Shown here piece by piece: positions 8,524 to 17,591 of a stretch of 64,000 nucleotides of DNA. Location of the stretch: the NCBI RefSeq assembly GCF_014873145.1, contig NZ_JADBEK010000001.1:10540001-10604000 (forward strand). Direction: 5' to 3'. The stretch is from Nonomuraea angiospora. Lineage in GTDB: Bacteria; Actinomycetota; Actinomycetes; Streptosporangiales; Streptosporangiaceae. The translations under genes were made by a program, and so were the position numbers. How positions within the stretch are numbered: the stretch's first letter is position 1; each line of letters starts with the position of its first letter. The notes beneath the pieces are model-generated. The model was given only the letters and a program-made list of their open reading frames with translations, did no database searches and was not told the DNA's origin.

Positions 8524-11500
8524 GTGAGCGAGCCAACAGTGTCGCTCGGCGATAAGTACACGGCACACGACGGCCGGGTCCTCATCTCCGGCATCCAGGC
8601 CCTGGTGCGCCTGACGCTGGAGCAGCGCCGGCTGGACGAGGAACACGGGCTGGACACGCGCGTGTTCGTCACCGGCTACCAGGGTTCGCCGCTGGGAGGC
8701 GTGGACCTGGAGATGAAACGGGCGGCGCGGTTCCTGGAGCCGGCCGGCGTGGTCTTCCAGGCGGGCCTGAACGAGGAGCTGGCCGCCACGGCGGTGGCCG
8801 GCACCCAGCTGCTCGACCAGGTGCCGGGCCGCCGTCACGACGGCGTCACCGGCTTCTGGTACGGCAAGAACCCCGGCCTCGACCGCGCCGCCGACGCCAT
8901 CCGGCACGCCAACACGGCGGGCACGGCGCCCCTGGGCGGCGCGGTGGCCTGGATCGGCGACGACCCCGGCTGCAAGTCCTCCACGCTGCCCAGCACGTGC
9001 GAGCCCATGTGCCAGAGCCTGTCCATGCCGCTGCTCGCGCCCGGCTCGGTCGCGGAGATCGTCGAGTTCGGGCTGCACGCGGTGGCCCTGTCGCGCGCCA
9101 CCGGGCTCTGGGCCGCGCTGAAGATCGTCGCCGACATCGCCGACGCGTCCGCCACGGTGGACCTCGGCGCGCTCCGCGACGGCATCCCGATGCCCGACAA
9201 GAGGGATCGCGGCGCCCCGCCCCTCCTGCTCGGCGCCGCCGCGCTGGACGCCGAGCACGACCTGCTCACCCGCCGCCTCGACCTGGCCCGCGAGTACGCC
9301 CGCGAGCACCGCCTCAACCGGGTGATGGCGGGAGCGGGCAACACCGCCCTGGGCATCCTGGCCTCCGGCACCACGTACGCGGTGGTCCTGCGCGCCCTGG
9401 CCGACCTCGGCCTGGACGAGGCGGCGCTGGACGAGCGCGGGATCCGGCTGATCAGGCTCGGGATGCCGTTCCCCCTCGCCTACGACGACCTGGCCGCCAT
9501 GACCGGCGACCTGGACAAGGTGCTGGTGGTCGAGGACAAGGTGCCGTTCCTGGAGGGACAGCTCAAGCAGGCCCTGTACGGGCGGGAGCGGACGCCGGCG
9601 GTCGTGGGCCGGGACCTGCTGACCGCCCGCGGCACCCTGGGCGCGGAGGACGTGGCCAAGGCCGTCGCCACCTGCCTGGGCATCGAGCCGGCCCCGCGGA
9701 AGAAGGCCCGGCCGGGGCGCATGCTGCCCCTGGTGGCCGCGCGCACCCCGTACTTCTGCTCCGGCTGCCCCCACAACACCTCCACCCGCACCTCCGACGG
9801 CACGCTGGTCGGGGTCGGCATCGGCTGCCACGCCATGATCGCCCTGGACGGCCACGGCCGCGGCACCCAGGTGGGTCTCACGCAGATGGGCGGCGAGGGC
9901 GCGCAGTGGTTCGGGCTGGCGCCGTTCACCGACGACCGGCACTTCGTGCAGAACCTCGGCGACGGCACCTTCCACCACTCCGGCTCCCTGGCGATCAGGG
10001 CCGCCGTCGCCGCCGGGGTGACGATGACGTACAAGCTGCTCTACAACGACGCCGTGGCCATGACCGGCGGCCAGCGCGCCGAGGGCCGGCTGGACGTGCC
10101 GGCGCTGACGCACGAGCTGGCCATCGAGGGCGTGCGCCGGATCGTGGTCACCTCGCCCGAGCCGGAGACGTACCGGGGGGTGCGGCTGGCGGGGATCGCG
10201 TCGGTGCGGCACCGCGACGACCTGCCCGAGGTGGAGAAGGAGCTGGCCGCCCTCGACGGCGTGACCGTGCTGATCCACGACGACCGGTGCGCGGCCGAGG
10301 AGCGGCGGCTGCGCAAGCGCGGCAAGCTGCCCACGCCCACGGAGAAGGTCGTGATCAACGAGCGGGTCTGCGAGGGCTGCGGCGACTGCGGCGAGGTGTC
10401 GACGTGCCTGTCCGTGCAGCCGGTCGAGACCGAGTACGGCCGCAAGACCCGCATCCACCAGGCCTCCTGCAACTCCGACCTGAGCTGCCTCAAGGGCGAC
10501 TGCCCGTCGTTCCTGCTGGTGGAGCCGGGCACCGTGCGCCGTCGCCAGGCCCCGCCGCCGCCCGCCGAGCTGCCGGAGCCCGCGAGCCGGCCCGCCGAGG
10601 CCCTGATCCGGATGCCCGGCATCGGCGGCACCGGCGTCGTCACCGTCTCGCAGATCCTGCAGATGGCGGCCCACCTCGACGGCCTGCACGCGTCCGGGCT
10701 CGACCAGACCGGGCTGGCGCAGAAGGGCGGCCCCGTGGTCAGCGACGTGCGGATCTCGGCGCGGCCCCTGGAGGGCTCCGTGCGGGCCACGCCGGGGAGC
10801 GCGGACGTGCTGATCGGGTTCGACCTGCTGGGCGCGGCGGCCGAGCCGAACCTGGCCACGGCGTCGCCCGAGCGCACCGTCGCCATCCTGAACACCGCCG
10901 TCGTCCCGACCGCCGCCATGGTGACCGGGCGCGCGGCCGTGCCGGGGCACGCCGACGCGGTCGCCCGCGTCGAGTCCGCCACCAGGCGCGTCGAGTGCCT
11001 GGACGCCCAGGGGCTGTCGGAGGAGCTGTTCGGCGACCACATGCCGGTCAACCTGCTCCTTCTCGGCGCCGCCTACCAGCACGGCTGCCTGCCGGTCTCC
11101 GCCGCCGCCGTCGAGCGGGCCATCACGCTCAACGGTGCCGCCGTCGAGCAGAACCTCGCCGCCTTCCGCTGGGGCCGCGCCACCGTAGTCGCGCCCCCCT
11201 CTCCAGATGTCGCGGTCCCCGAGGGATTGGACGAGGTGGTGGCCACCCGCGTCGCCGACCTGACCGGCTACCAGAACGCCGCCTACGCCCGTTCGTACGA
11301 GGAGGACGTGCGGCAGGTGGCGGCCACCGCGGTCGAGCGGGCGGGCGAGGAGGCGGGCAACCGGATCGGGCTCGCGTACGCCCGCGCCCTGCACAAGCTC
11401 ATGGCCTACAAGGACGAGTACGAGGTCGCCCGCCTGCACCTCGACCCCGCGGAGAAGGAGCGCAGGGAGCGCGAGTACGGCCCGGACGCGGTCGTGTCGG

Positions 11501-11874
11501 TGCTGCTGCACCCGCCGCTGCTGCGGGCCATGGGGCTCAAGCGTAAGATCAAGGTACGCCGTTCCGCCGGGGTCCTGTTCCGCGGGCTGCGGGCCGCCAG
11601 GGTGCTGCGCGGCACGACGTTCGACGTCTTCGGCCACGCTCGCGTGCGACGGGTCGAACGCGAGCTGGTCGTCGAATACCGCGACCTGATGCGGACCGCG
11701 CTGGAGCGGCTCACGCCCGGCAGCGCCGCGACGGTCGCGGAGATCGCGGGCCTGCCCGACCTGATCCGGGGGTACGAGGACATCAAGCTCGCCCGGGTCG
11801 CCGAGTTCCGCGACCGCGCCAGGGTCGCGCTCGCGCGGCTGGACGAGCCCGTTACGAGCCAGGAGAGATCGTGA
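8524..11874 (+). CDS. Indolepyruvate ferredoxin oxidoreductase, fused alpha-beta type
   Basis: 1116 residues, with a GTG start behind a perfect AGGAGG. This thiamine-diphosphate enzyme family oxidatively decarboxylates aryl-2-oxo acids (indolepyruvate, phenylpyruvate) to the acyl-CoA. Residues ~10-400 are the pyrimidine-binding alpha N-terminal domain (VFVTGYQGSPLGGVDLEM). A thiamine-diphosphate-binding domain follows, with CSGCPHNTS and GIGCHAM...MGGEGAQWFG (~410-480). A ferredoxin-like cysteine cluster is CEGCGDCG...SCLKGDCPSF (~618-660). The beta/gamma-type domain (GIGGTGVVTVSQIL, ~698) forms the C-terminal third. In many archaea these are separate iorA and iorB; here they are one chain. 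The start of the acyl-CoA dehydrogenase overlaps its stop by 4 bp. Confidence 0.92.
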   Translation: MSEPTVSLGDKYTAHDGRVLISGIQALVRLTLEQRRLDEEHGLDTRVFVTGYQGSPLGGVDLEMKRAARFLEPAGVVFQAGLNEELAATAVAGTQLLDQVPGRRHDGVTGFWYGKNPGLDRAADAIRHANTAGTAPLGGAVAWIGDDPGCKSSTLPSTCEPMCQSLSMPLLAPGSVAEIVEFGLHAVALSRATGLWAALKIVADIADASATVDLGALRDGIPMPDKRDRGAPPLLLGAAALDAEHDLLTRRLDLAREYAREHRLNRVMAGAGNTALGILASGTTYAVVLRALADLGLDEAALDERGIRLIRLGMPFPLAYDDLAAMTGDLDKVLVVEDKVPFLEGQLKQALYGRERTPAVVGRDLLTARGTLGAEDVAKAVATCLGIEPAPRKKARPGRMLPLVAARTPYFCSGCPHNTSTRTSDGTLVGVGIGCHAMIALDGHGRGTQVGLTQMGGEGAQWFGLAPFTDDRHFVQNLGDGTFHHSGSLAIRAAVAAGVTMTYKLLYNDAVAMTGGQRAEGRLDVPALTHELAIEGVRRIVVTSPEPETYRGVRLAGIASVRHRDDLPEVEKELAALDGVTVLIHDDRCAAEERRLRKRGKLPTPTEKVVINERVCEGCGDCGEVSTCLSVQPVETEYGRKTRIHQASCNSDLSCLKGDCPSFLLVEPGTVRRRQAPPPPAELPEPASRPAEALIRMPGIGGTGVVTVSQILQMAAHLDGLHASGLDQTGLAQKGGPVVSDVRISARPLEGSVRATPGSADVLIGFDLLGAAAEPNLATASPERTVAILNTAVVPTAAMVTGRAAVPGHADAVARVESATRRVECLDAQGLSEELFGDHMPVNLLLLGAAYQHGCLPVSAAAVERAITLNGAAVEQNLAAFRWGRATVVAPPSPDVAVPEGLDEVVATRVADLTGYQNAAYARSYEEDVRQVAATAVERAGEEAGNRIGLAYARALHKLMAYKDEYEVARLHLDPAEKERREREYGPDAVVSVLLHPPLLRAMGLKRKIKVRRSAGVLFRGLRAARVLRGTTFDVFGHARVRRVERELVVEYRDLMRTALERLTPGSAATVAEIAGLPDLIRGYEDIKLARVAEFRDRARVALARLDEPVTSQERS

Positions 11875-13010
11875 CCGTTGACCGGCTGCTGCCCGACCAG
11901 GACGCCAGGGATCTCATCGAGCTGACCCGCGAGATCGCCGACAAGGAGCTCGCCCGCCGGGTCGACGAGCACGAGCGCGCCGAGACGTACCCGGAGGGGC
12001 TGTTCGCCACGCTGGGCGCGGCGGGGCTGCTCGGGTTGCCGTACCCGGAGGAGCTCGGCGGCGGCGGGCAGCCGTACGAGGTCTACCTGCAGGTGATCGA
12101 GGAGCTGGCGATGCGGTGGGCGGCCGTCGCGGTCGCCACCAGCGTGCACACCCTGGCCTGCTTCCCCGTCTCCGCCTACGGCACCCCGGCGCAGCGCGAG
12201 CGGTGGCTGCCCGACATGCTGGCCGGGCGCCTGATCGGCGGCTACAGCCTGTCGGAGCCCCAGGCCGGCTCCGACGCCGGGGCGCTGACCTGCAAGGCCG
12301 AACGGGTGGAGACCGGCTACCGGATCACCGGCAACAAGGCGTGGATCACCCACGGCGGCCTGGCCGACTTCTACGCGCTGTTCGTCCGCACCGGGGAGGG
12401 GTCACGGGGCATCTCCTGCTTCCTCGCGCCGGGGGCCGCCGACGGGCTGACGTTCGGGCGGCCCGAGGAGAAGATGGGGCTGCACGCCGTGCCGACCACC
12501 AGCGCCCACTGGGACGGGGCGGTCCTGGAGGAGGAGCGGCTGATCGGCGAGGAGGGCCAGGGGCTGCAGATCGCCTTCAGCGCGCTCGACTCGGGCCGCC
12601 TCGGCATCGCCGCCTGCGCCACCGGCCTCGCCCAGGCCGCGCTCGACGAGGCCGTGGCCTACGCCAAGGAGCGCCAGACGTTCGGCAAGCGGATCATCGA
12701 CCACCAGGGGCTCGGGTTCCTGCTGGCGGACATGGCGGCGGGGGTGGAGAGCGCACGGGCCACCTACCTCGACGCGGCCCGCCGCCGGGACGCGGGGCTG
12801 CCGTACAGCAGGCAGGCCAGCATCGCCAAGCTGGTCGCTACGGACACGGCGATGAAGGTCACTACGGATGCGGTGCAGGTGTTCGGCGGGTACGGGTATA
12901 CGCGGGAGTTCCGTGTTGAGCGTTACATGCGCGAGGCCAAGATCATGCAGATCTTCGAGGGCACGAACCAGATCCAGCGGCTGGTGATCAGCAGGCACCT
13001 GGCCAAGTAG
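11871..13010 (+). CDS. Acyl-CoA dehydrogenase
   Basis: 379 residues. The GTG at 11871 overlaps the previous stop (GTGA), so the two are translationally coupled. The family hallmarks are present: GGYSLSEPQAGSDAG (FAD/substrate loop), GNKAWITHGGLADFY, the RQTFGKRI-type helix (AKERQTFGKRIIDHQ), and the C-terminal VQVFGGYGYTREFRVERYMREAK with FEGTNQIQ. It oxidises an acyl-CoA to the 2-enoyl-CoA with FAD, passing electrons to ETF. Coupling to the indolepyruvate oxidoreductase suggests a role in breaking down acyl-CoAs from amino acids. The last 22 codons are duplicated 4.6 kb downstream at 17593-17658. Confidence 0.93.
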   Translation: MTVDRLLPDQDARDLIELTREIADKELARRVDEHERAETYPEGLFATLGAAGLLGLPYPEELGGGGQPYEVYLQVIEELAMRWAAVAVATSVHTLACFPVSAYGTPAQRERWLPDMLAGRLIGGYSLSEPQAGSDAGALTCKAERVETGYRITGNKAWITHGGLADFYALFVRTGEGSRGISCFLAPGAADGLTFGRPEEKMGLHAVPTTSAHWDGAVLEEERLIGEEGQGLQIAFSALDSGRLGIAACATGLAQAALDEAVAYAKERQTFGKRIIDHQGLGFLLADMAAGVESARATYLDAARRRDAGLPYSRQASIAKLVATDTAMKVTTDAVQVFGGYGYTREFRVERYMREAKIMQIFEGTNQIQRLVISRHLAK

Positions 13011-13025
13011 CCCCTGACGCGCGAA

Positions 13026-13060
13026 AACCCCGCTTCCCTGTGCCGGGAGGCGGGGTTCTT
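13026..13060 (+). terminator. Rho-independent terminator after acyl-CoA dehydrogenase
   Basis: The stem arms at 13026-13038 (AACCCCGCTTCCC) and 13045-13057 pair over 13 bp with one G-U, have a 6-nt loop, and are followed by TTCTTT. The hairpin lies 15 bp after the stop codon. Confidence 0.85.
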
Positions 13061-13089
13061 TATCTTGGGATCGGGTCCTGGATGATCGC

Positions 13090-13112
13090 TGTTCCGTCCC
13101 TGTTCCGTGAGA
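13090..13112. repeat. Dispersed motif copy 1: two TGTTCCGT octamers 11 bp apart
   Basis: TGTTCCGT occurs at 13090 and again at 13101, one helical turn later, followed by GAGA. Near-identical double octamers occur at 14180 and 17464 on the same strand. This copy lies 110 bp before the DUF6928-like gene. A GGTCTC-TC-GAGACC palindrome follows at 13139-13152. It could be a protein-binding site or a mobile-element remnant. Confidence 0.5.
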
Positions 13113-13221
13113 CGCGGCGCAGAGAGCAGTCCTGGTTGGGTCTCTCGAGACCAGCCGACTCGTGTCGTCCTCGGCGGATAAGGTGCAGGCCTTTGCTGAT
13201 CGGAGATTCTGGAGGGGCGGG

Positions 13222-13983
13222 ATGGGCGCGAAGACAGCATTGCTGGCGTTCGCTGAGGGCGACATCCGACCCGCGTTGTTGAGCGCGACGCGCTCGGAGC
13301 GGGCTGAGACCGAGGCATTGGTCCGTCGGGTTCACCCAGATTATGCGGTCGCACCCGCCGAGGACGGCACGTTGTGGGACTGTGTCTACCCGCCTGACGA
13401 CGTCACCTACGCCACCGCACTGGCCGGGGCCGAGCTGTTCTGCGATCGCAGGCTCGTGCTCGATCGTCCGTCTGAGTTGCCTGAGCATCTGCTCAAGGCC
13501 GGTGCGGGCAGGCGGATCATCATGCATGCGATGCACTCGGTGGTGGACTGGCTTGCTTTCGCGGTCTGGGAGGACGGGGTGCTGGTCCGCTCGCTGAGCC
13601 TGTCGCCCGATGGCGGTATCCAGGAGAACATCGGCGAGCCGTACGACTTCGAGCTGCCGTACTGGGCGGGCGAGCATCCTGTCGAGCGCGTGCCGGGCTG
13701 GCCGGATCAGGATCCCTACCCACTGCCGTTCCATCCCCTTGAGCTGGGCGAGGATGCGTTGCACGCGTTGTTCGGCTTCGTGATAGAGGGAGCTCCCGAC
13801 CCCGGCCACATCGATGCGGCCGGTCTTCACCTGCACGGGTTCCGGGTGACCGACCCGTCGGGCAGGGAACAGGCCGAACGGGAAGCCAGGTACGCCGAGG
13901 CACGGCGGGCCATGGGTCCACCGCGGATATTCCGGATGGGACCGAACGGGACGATGCACGAGGTTAGCTTCGACAGCCTCTGA
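13222..13983 (+). CDS. DUF6928-like hypothetical protein
   Basis: 253 residues from the ATG at 13222, which follows GGAGGGG. The N-terminus MGAKTALLAFAEGD resembles the actinobacterial DUF6928 family, whose members start MGAKT and whose function is unknown; I rely on memory for this assignment. Recognisable features are a compact alpha/beta body (HAMHSVVDWLAFAVWEDGVLVRSLSLSPDGG), an acidic aromatic stretch (YPLPFHPLELGEDALHALFGF) and a short charged tail. It has no signal peptide or membrane segment. It is the only intact-looking gene in the first part of the mosaic region, with clearly more A/T at wobble positions than the neighbouring operons. Confidence 0.7.
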   Translation: MGAKTALLAFAEGDIRPALLSATRSERAETEALVRRVHPDYAVAPAEDGTLWDCVYPPDDVTYATALAGAELFCDRRLVLDRPSELPEHLLKAGAGRRIIMHAMHSVVDWLAFAVWEDGVLVRSLSLSPDGGIQENIGEPYDFELPYWAGEHPVERVPGWPDQDPYPLPFHPLELGEDALHALFGFVIEGAPDPGHIDAAGLHLHGFRVTDPSGREQAEREARYAEARRAMGPPRIFRMGPNGTMHEVSFDSL

Positions 13984-14056
13984 CCATCTGTGCCTGGCCG
14001 GCGCTCTGCTCTCTTCGGCAGGACAACACGCCGCAGGTGAACGCCCACACACATAC

Positions 14057-14099
14057 AAACGCGACCCCTGCCTGGTTGATCGGCAATGGGCTCGCGTTT
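14057..14099 (+). terminator. Possible terminator after the DUF6928-like gene
   Basis: AAACGCGA (14057-14064) and TCGCGTTT (14092-14099) are perfect 8-bp arms 74 bp after the stop, followed by CTGTGATC. The 27-nt loop is long, so this is tentative. Confidence 0.4.
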
Positions 14100-14179
14100 C
14101 TGTGATCAAGGCCGCCCCAAAAGGCCGCACGCGCCGCCGTCTTGGCGCGCGTCGCCTTCGTAGGGCTTAAATGGTCAAT

Positions 14180-14202
14180 GGCTCCGTCCCCGTTCCGTGA
14201 GA
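14180..14202. repeat. Dispersed motif copy 2 of the double TGTTCCGT element
   Basis: This copy matches copy 1 at 20 of 23 positions (first half degenerate: GGCTCCGT; second half CGTTCCGTGAGA). It lies ~40 bp before the recognisable part of the broken regulator gene at 14244. Confidence 0.45.
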
Positions 14203-14243
14203 GACCTCGCGTGGACGGAACAGCCGGTCGTCGAGGGCCCTGC

Positions 14244-14581
14244 AGGCGCCTCGGCGATCCCGACAGCCCTCGGGTCGCCAGGCGCGGCATCGACGAGGGC
14301 ATCGGCCCGCCGTCATGGCCGCCCGCATCAAGAATGCGATCACCCTCTACCGCCGGCTACACAACGTTCCCAACGTAGAGATCCGGCTCCACCGCACCGT
14401 GCTCTACAACTCCATCTTTCGGGCAGACAGCGAACTCCTGGTCAACCTCCACGCCTACGCCACCCCAGCAGCCGACGCCCCCGTCATGCACCTCCGCCAT
14501 AGGGAGGAGCAAGGGGCATCCGCGATCTACCTCACCAGCTTCGAGCGCATCTGGACCAGCGCTACGCATCGAGGGCGATAG
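14244..14581 (+). pseudogene. Broken XRE/DUF5919-type transcriptional regulator (3' part)
   Basis: Two adjacent frames together recreate the C-terminal part of a family of actinobacterial HTH regulators with a DUF5919 domain. The segment RRLGDPDSPRVARRGIDEG is read from 14244. After a frame change near 14303-14315 the reading continues MAARIKNAITLYRRL, VEIRLHRTVLYNSIFRADSE, LLVNLHAYATP, ending at 14581. The N-terminal helix-turn-helix is absent. In relatives the regulator is usually ~250 residues and next to a Nudix gene; neither is preserved here. The family assignment is from remembered consensus, so a homology search would be needed to confirm it. A short open frame (14585-14749) directly after it has no recognisable character. 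Confidence 0.6.
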
Positions 14582-15009
14582 AGCCATGCCAGATGAACCT
14601 AGCGTTCCGGCCGAGGATGTCGGGCCCACCACACGAATGCGACCCTTACGATCGCCACGGCATGGCGGGTCACCGTACGTGGCTGGGGGGCGATCGAAGG
14701 TCCAGGGCTTCGTTCCTCAGCCCCGTCCCACCGAGGATCACGGCTGATCACCGTAAGTGCAAGCTGCAACTGTGGGCGGTCAGGAGTCTCTCCAGTTAGG
14801 CGGCCAGCCTGATCCAGGCTGGTGACCATGAAATCTCCAGGTGGGCGGACACGTAGAGTCCTGCCCGGCGGTCAGGTGTCGGCGTACAGCCTCAGGTGCA
14901 GAGCTGTGTGCGTGAACATACACAGGTGGAAGCGGGGCACGGTGTTGCTGGTGGGCTCCTCGCTAAAGAGGTCCTGTCCGGTCAGAGAGCCACCTCGTTC
15001 AGCTGCACG
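14582..15009. other. Gap without a convincing gene
   Basis: 428 bp between the broken regulator and the HEAT-like gene. It contains only a 54-codon open frame from an ATG at 14585 with no SD and no recognisable family. I see no strong hairpin or repeat. It is probably decayed DNA of the mosaic region. Confidence 0.5.
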
Positions 15010-16167
15010 TCACGGGGCAAGCGCCGCTGCGGCGTTGAGCGCTGCCTCGATCTGCTTGCGCTCTCCCGCGTGGTGGATTCTCGTCAGCAACCGCTGCAGC
15101 GCCGCGGGGGCCTGCGGGCCGGGGATGGTCCCCAGGGCGTGCACCGCCGCCGTGGCCACCTTGGGCTCGGGAAAGTAGGCGAAGGTGTCGTATGAAGTCC
15201 GCAACACCACCGCCTCCAGTGCTGTCACCGCTGAGGGCCCTTCAGTCAGCGCCGCCATCCAGACGACACCTCTCGCCAGATCGTCGTTGCGCTCGTCCAG
15301 TAGCACCCGTTGCTGCTTTCCGTGGCGCCGCATCGTGGTGGGGCCGCACTCCAGCAGCCCGGCCAGCGCTCGTCGGCCGAACTCCCGGGTGCCCTCTCGG
15401 AGCGCCAAGTCCATGCACGTCCGCCGCCACGCGGCCGTCGGAAGACCCGACGCCAGGGTGGCCAGATGAATGATCAGCTGGACCAGGTGCGGCATCGGTT
15501 CGATGCCGAGCCACTCCCTCAGGTCCCCTGCCCATCGATCGCGGGGCACGAGCACCGAGTCGGGCAAAGCCGTCGGCGGCCCGTCGACCAGCGCCAGGTA
15601 GGACCGCATGGCCTGAGGCAGGCGAGCGCGGTCGGCGCCACGGATTCCCCACGCGGATGGCAGCGTCTCCTCAACGGCGCGTAGCAACGGAGCAAGCTCT
15701 CGAAGTTCCGGCTCTTCGAGCCCTTTGAGTGAGGCCAAGGCCAGCTTGACGCATGTGACCCATCGAAAGCCTCGCTTCTGGTCAGTGGCGGCCAGACGCC
15801 ACAAGACGCTCGCCTGCTCGGCAGTCCAGCCCAGACGCCGCCTGGTGGCGCGTTTCAGTATGTCGTCGAAATCCGCGTAAGGGTCCTCTGGCCACAACAC
15901 CACGCAGAGCGCCGCGGCGCTAAGGGTGGCGTCATCCGCTTTCTCCAGCCGCCGGGTGACGTCCTCTTTGATCCGCGCCCGGGTGGCCCAGCATTCGTCC
16001 CAGTCGTCCTTATGCTGAGTCCGCAGAGCATGGGCTGTGGCGGCCCGCTCGTCGCCAAGGTGGTCCACGAGCCAACGGGCAAGGTCCACCGCCGAAGTCC
16101 GAACGTGATCGAGACCGTCATCACGGCGAAGAACTTGCTTCAACTCGTCCAACTCGTCGTCGCGCAT
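15010..16167 (-). CDS. Hypothetical HEAT-like helical repeat protein
   Basis: About 385 residues. The ATG at 16167 is chosen because GGAAG lies 10 bp upstream; an in-frame GTG nine bases earlier would leave almost no spacing. The protein is almost entirely helical in appearance (LARWLVDHLGDERAATAHAL, TLSAAALCVVLWPEDPYADF), with a C-terminal HEAT-like pair (KVATAAVHALGTIPGPQAPA, ALQRLLTRIHHAGERKQIE). No enzyme motif, signal peptide or membrane helix is seen. The function is not known to me. It lies in the mosaic region between the acyl-CoA dehydrogenase gene and its 3' copy, next to an IS relic. Confidence 0.6.
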   Translation of the reverse strand: MRDDELDELKQVLRRDDGLDHVRTSAVDLARWLVDHLGDERAATAHALRTQHKDDWDECWATRARIKEDVTRRLEKADDATLSAAALCVVLWPEDPYADFDDILKRATRRRLGWTAEQASVLWRLAATDQKRGFRWVTCVKLALASLKGLEEPELRELAPLLRAVEETLPSAWGIRGADRARLPQAMRSYLALVDGPPTALPDSVLVPRDRWAGDLREWLGIEPMPHLVQLIIHLATLASGLPTAAWRRTCMDLALREGTREFGRRALAGLLECGPTTMRRHGKQQRVLLDERNDDLARGVVWMAALTEGPSAVTALEAVVLRTSYDTFAYFPEPKVATAAVHALGTIPGPQAPAALQRLLTRIHHAGERKQIEAALNAAAALAP

Positions 16168-16322
16168 GAGGTGCACTCTTCCAGGCAGGACCGACAGTCG
16201 CAGCCACGAGTGCCGCGAGGTGGCGTCTTCGGAGCGGTGTAAATCGCTCGACGAGGTAGGTGCCGTGAGTGGATCTTAGGCGGCCTCGGTAGCGAGTTCC
16301 AAGGCCGGGTCGTCGGTAGGGC

Positions 16323-16360
16323 GGAGCAGCGCCCGGCGGGTGGAGCAGCGCCCGGCGGAG
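16323..16360. repeat. 19-bp tandem duplication at the end of the IS relic
   Basis: GGAGCAGCGCCCGGCGGG is repeated with a 19-bp period at 16323 and 16342. It lies where the transposase reading frame stops resembling its family, consistent with a small tandem duplication during decay. Confidence 0.6.
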
Positions 16361-16399
16361 GTCGTGCAGGATCCGCAGGCCCTTGCTGGTCAGGCTTTG

Positions 16400-17075
16400 G
16401 CGGTCGGTGAGCAGGCACTTGACCGCCGCCGGGTAGCGGCCGGACCAGGTGTCGGCGAAGGCGTCGATGCGCCGCTGGACGAGGTCGACCAACCCCTGGC
16501 CGGCCGTGATGTCATCGCCCGGCTCGCTGAGGTCGAAGATCTGCCAGTAGGCGGCCTTCACCTCGGCCTGGTCGCCGGCGCTGACCTTCGCGAGCACGTT
16601 TCTGGCGCGGTGAACGAGACACCTCTGGCGCAGTGAGGTGGGGAAGACCTGCTCGGCGGCGCTGATCAGGCCGGGCGCGCCGTCGGAGATGATGAGCAGC
16701 GGCGGGCGCAGACCGCGGGCGACGAGGTCGGACAGGAAGTCGTGCCAGGCGTCGGTGGACTCGGCCGCGGCGGCGGCCAGGCCGACGAAGACGGGCTTGC
16801 CGGCGGTGGTGATGCCCCGGGCGGCCAGGATCGGCTCGGCCCGGCTGCCGTCGTGCATCTTGAAGTGCGAAGCGTCCAGGAACAGGTAGTCCAGATCGAC
16901 GTGCGTCAGGTCGCGGCGGCACCAGGCGTCGTACTCGGCCACGATGGCCTGGCAGATGGTCGAGACCGTGGACTTGCTCAGGGCGGCCTCGGGGCCGAGC
17001 GCGTCGGCCAGTGCGCCCTCGACGTCACGGACGGACAGGCCACGCACGAATCGGACGCGACCATCATGCCAGAGG
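16400..17075 (-). pseudogene. IS256-family transposase relic, truncated at both ends
   Basis: The frame reads RGLSVRDVEGALADALGPEA, then LDYLFLDASHFKMHDG (first catalytic Asp), LIISDGAPGLISA (second Asp) and RCLVHRARNVLAKV, all characteristic of IS256/MULE-type DDE transposases. Family members are ~400 residues. Here ~100 N-terminal residues are missing (no homologous reading upstream of 17075), and after LLTDRQSLTSK the reading loses the family pattern. The usual ER-containing segment with the third catalytic residue is therefore not found, and a 19-bp tandem duplication sits there. A 308-codon frame stays open to 16121 but its last third is unrelated. No terminal inverted repeats were found. 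Confidence 0.75.
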
Positions 17076-17090
17076 CAGGGGAAGCTCAGA

Positions 17091-17441
17091 TCAGGTACTG
17101 AGGCGGTTCGCCCGGGGCACGATCAGTTCGTCCTCAGTAACGGTGAGGGCGAATCCCGGGCCCGGTTGCCCCGAGTTCCATCCTTGTTCGACGGCTCGCC
17201 GGATGCATTCGACGACCAGGGCAGGACGGATGGCGATCGCTCGCTCTCCTAGCCAGTTGTCCGGGCGGGCGCAGGGGAGTGACACCACGAGAACGCGTCC
17301 CGGCTTCTCGGCTCGTTCGACGGCGAAGCTGAGCGGTGCCCAGGCCATGCCCTGGCAGTAGGTCGGCTTGTGGCGGACGCGCCAGCGGAAGACGGTGCCG
17401 TCGACGGTGATGAGCCGCGAGCCCCTCCTTGGTATGGCCAT
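17091..17441 (-). CDS. Small conserved hypothetical protein
   Basis: 116 residues from the ATG at 17441, which has GGAGGAAG six bases upstream. The sequence begins MAIPRRGSRLITVDGTVFRW and contains RVRHKPTYCQGMAWAPLSFA, RVLVVSLPCARPDNWLG and GFALTVTEDEL. I associate this pattern with a small, widely scattered actinobacterial family of unknown function, often found near other accessory genes. There is no signal peptide, membrane segment or catalytic motif. The third copy of the TGTTCCGT double motif lies 23 bp upstream of its start codon in the opposite orientation. It abuts the N-terminal edge of the IS256 relic. Confidence 0.7.
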   Translation of the reverse strand: MAIPRRGSRLITVDGTVFRWRVRHKPTYCQGMAWAPLSFAVERAEKPGRVLVVSLPCARPDNWLGERAIAIRPALVVECIRRAVEQGWNSGQPGPGFALTVTEDELIVPRANRLST

Positions 17442-17463
17442 GGCTTCCTCCAAGCTCTGCCCT

Positions 17464-17486
17464 TGTTCCGTCGCTGTTCCGTGGGA
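17464..17486. repeat. Dispersed motif copy 3 of the double TGTTCCGT element
   Basis: TGTTCCGT at 17464 and again at 17475, followed by GGGA. It differs from copy 1 at 2 of 23 positions and lies in the leader of the small hypothetical gene at 17091-17441. Confidence 0.5.
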
Positions 17487-17591
17487 GCATTGGAACCAGG
17501 GAGAAGCGACGCGAGGCGCCCGCAAGCGTAACCGCTGCTCACCGACATGATCGAGCTGTTTTCGCGAGTGACTGGATCGCGCATCGGAGAA

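Noticed and set aside
8455..11637. 1060-codon minus-strand open frame opposite the indolepyruvate oxidoreductase
   Set aside because: High-GC antisense shadow; no family motifs, while the plus frame is a complete enzyme.
14585..14749. 54-codon open frame after the broken regulator
   Set aside because: No SD, no recognisable sequence character.
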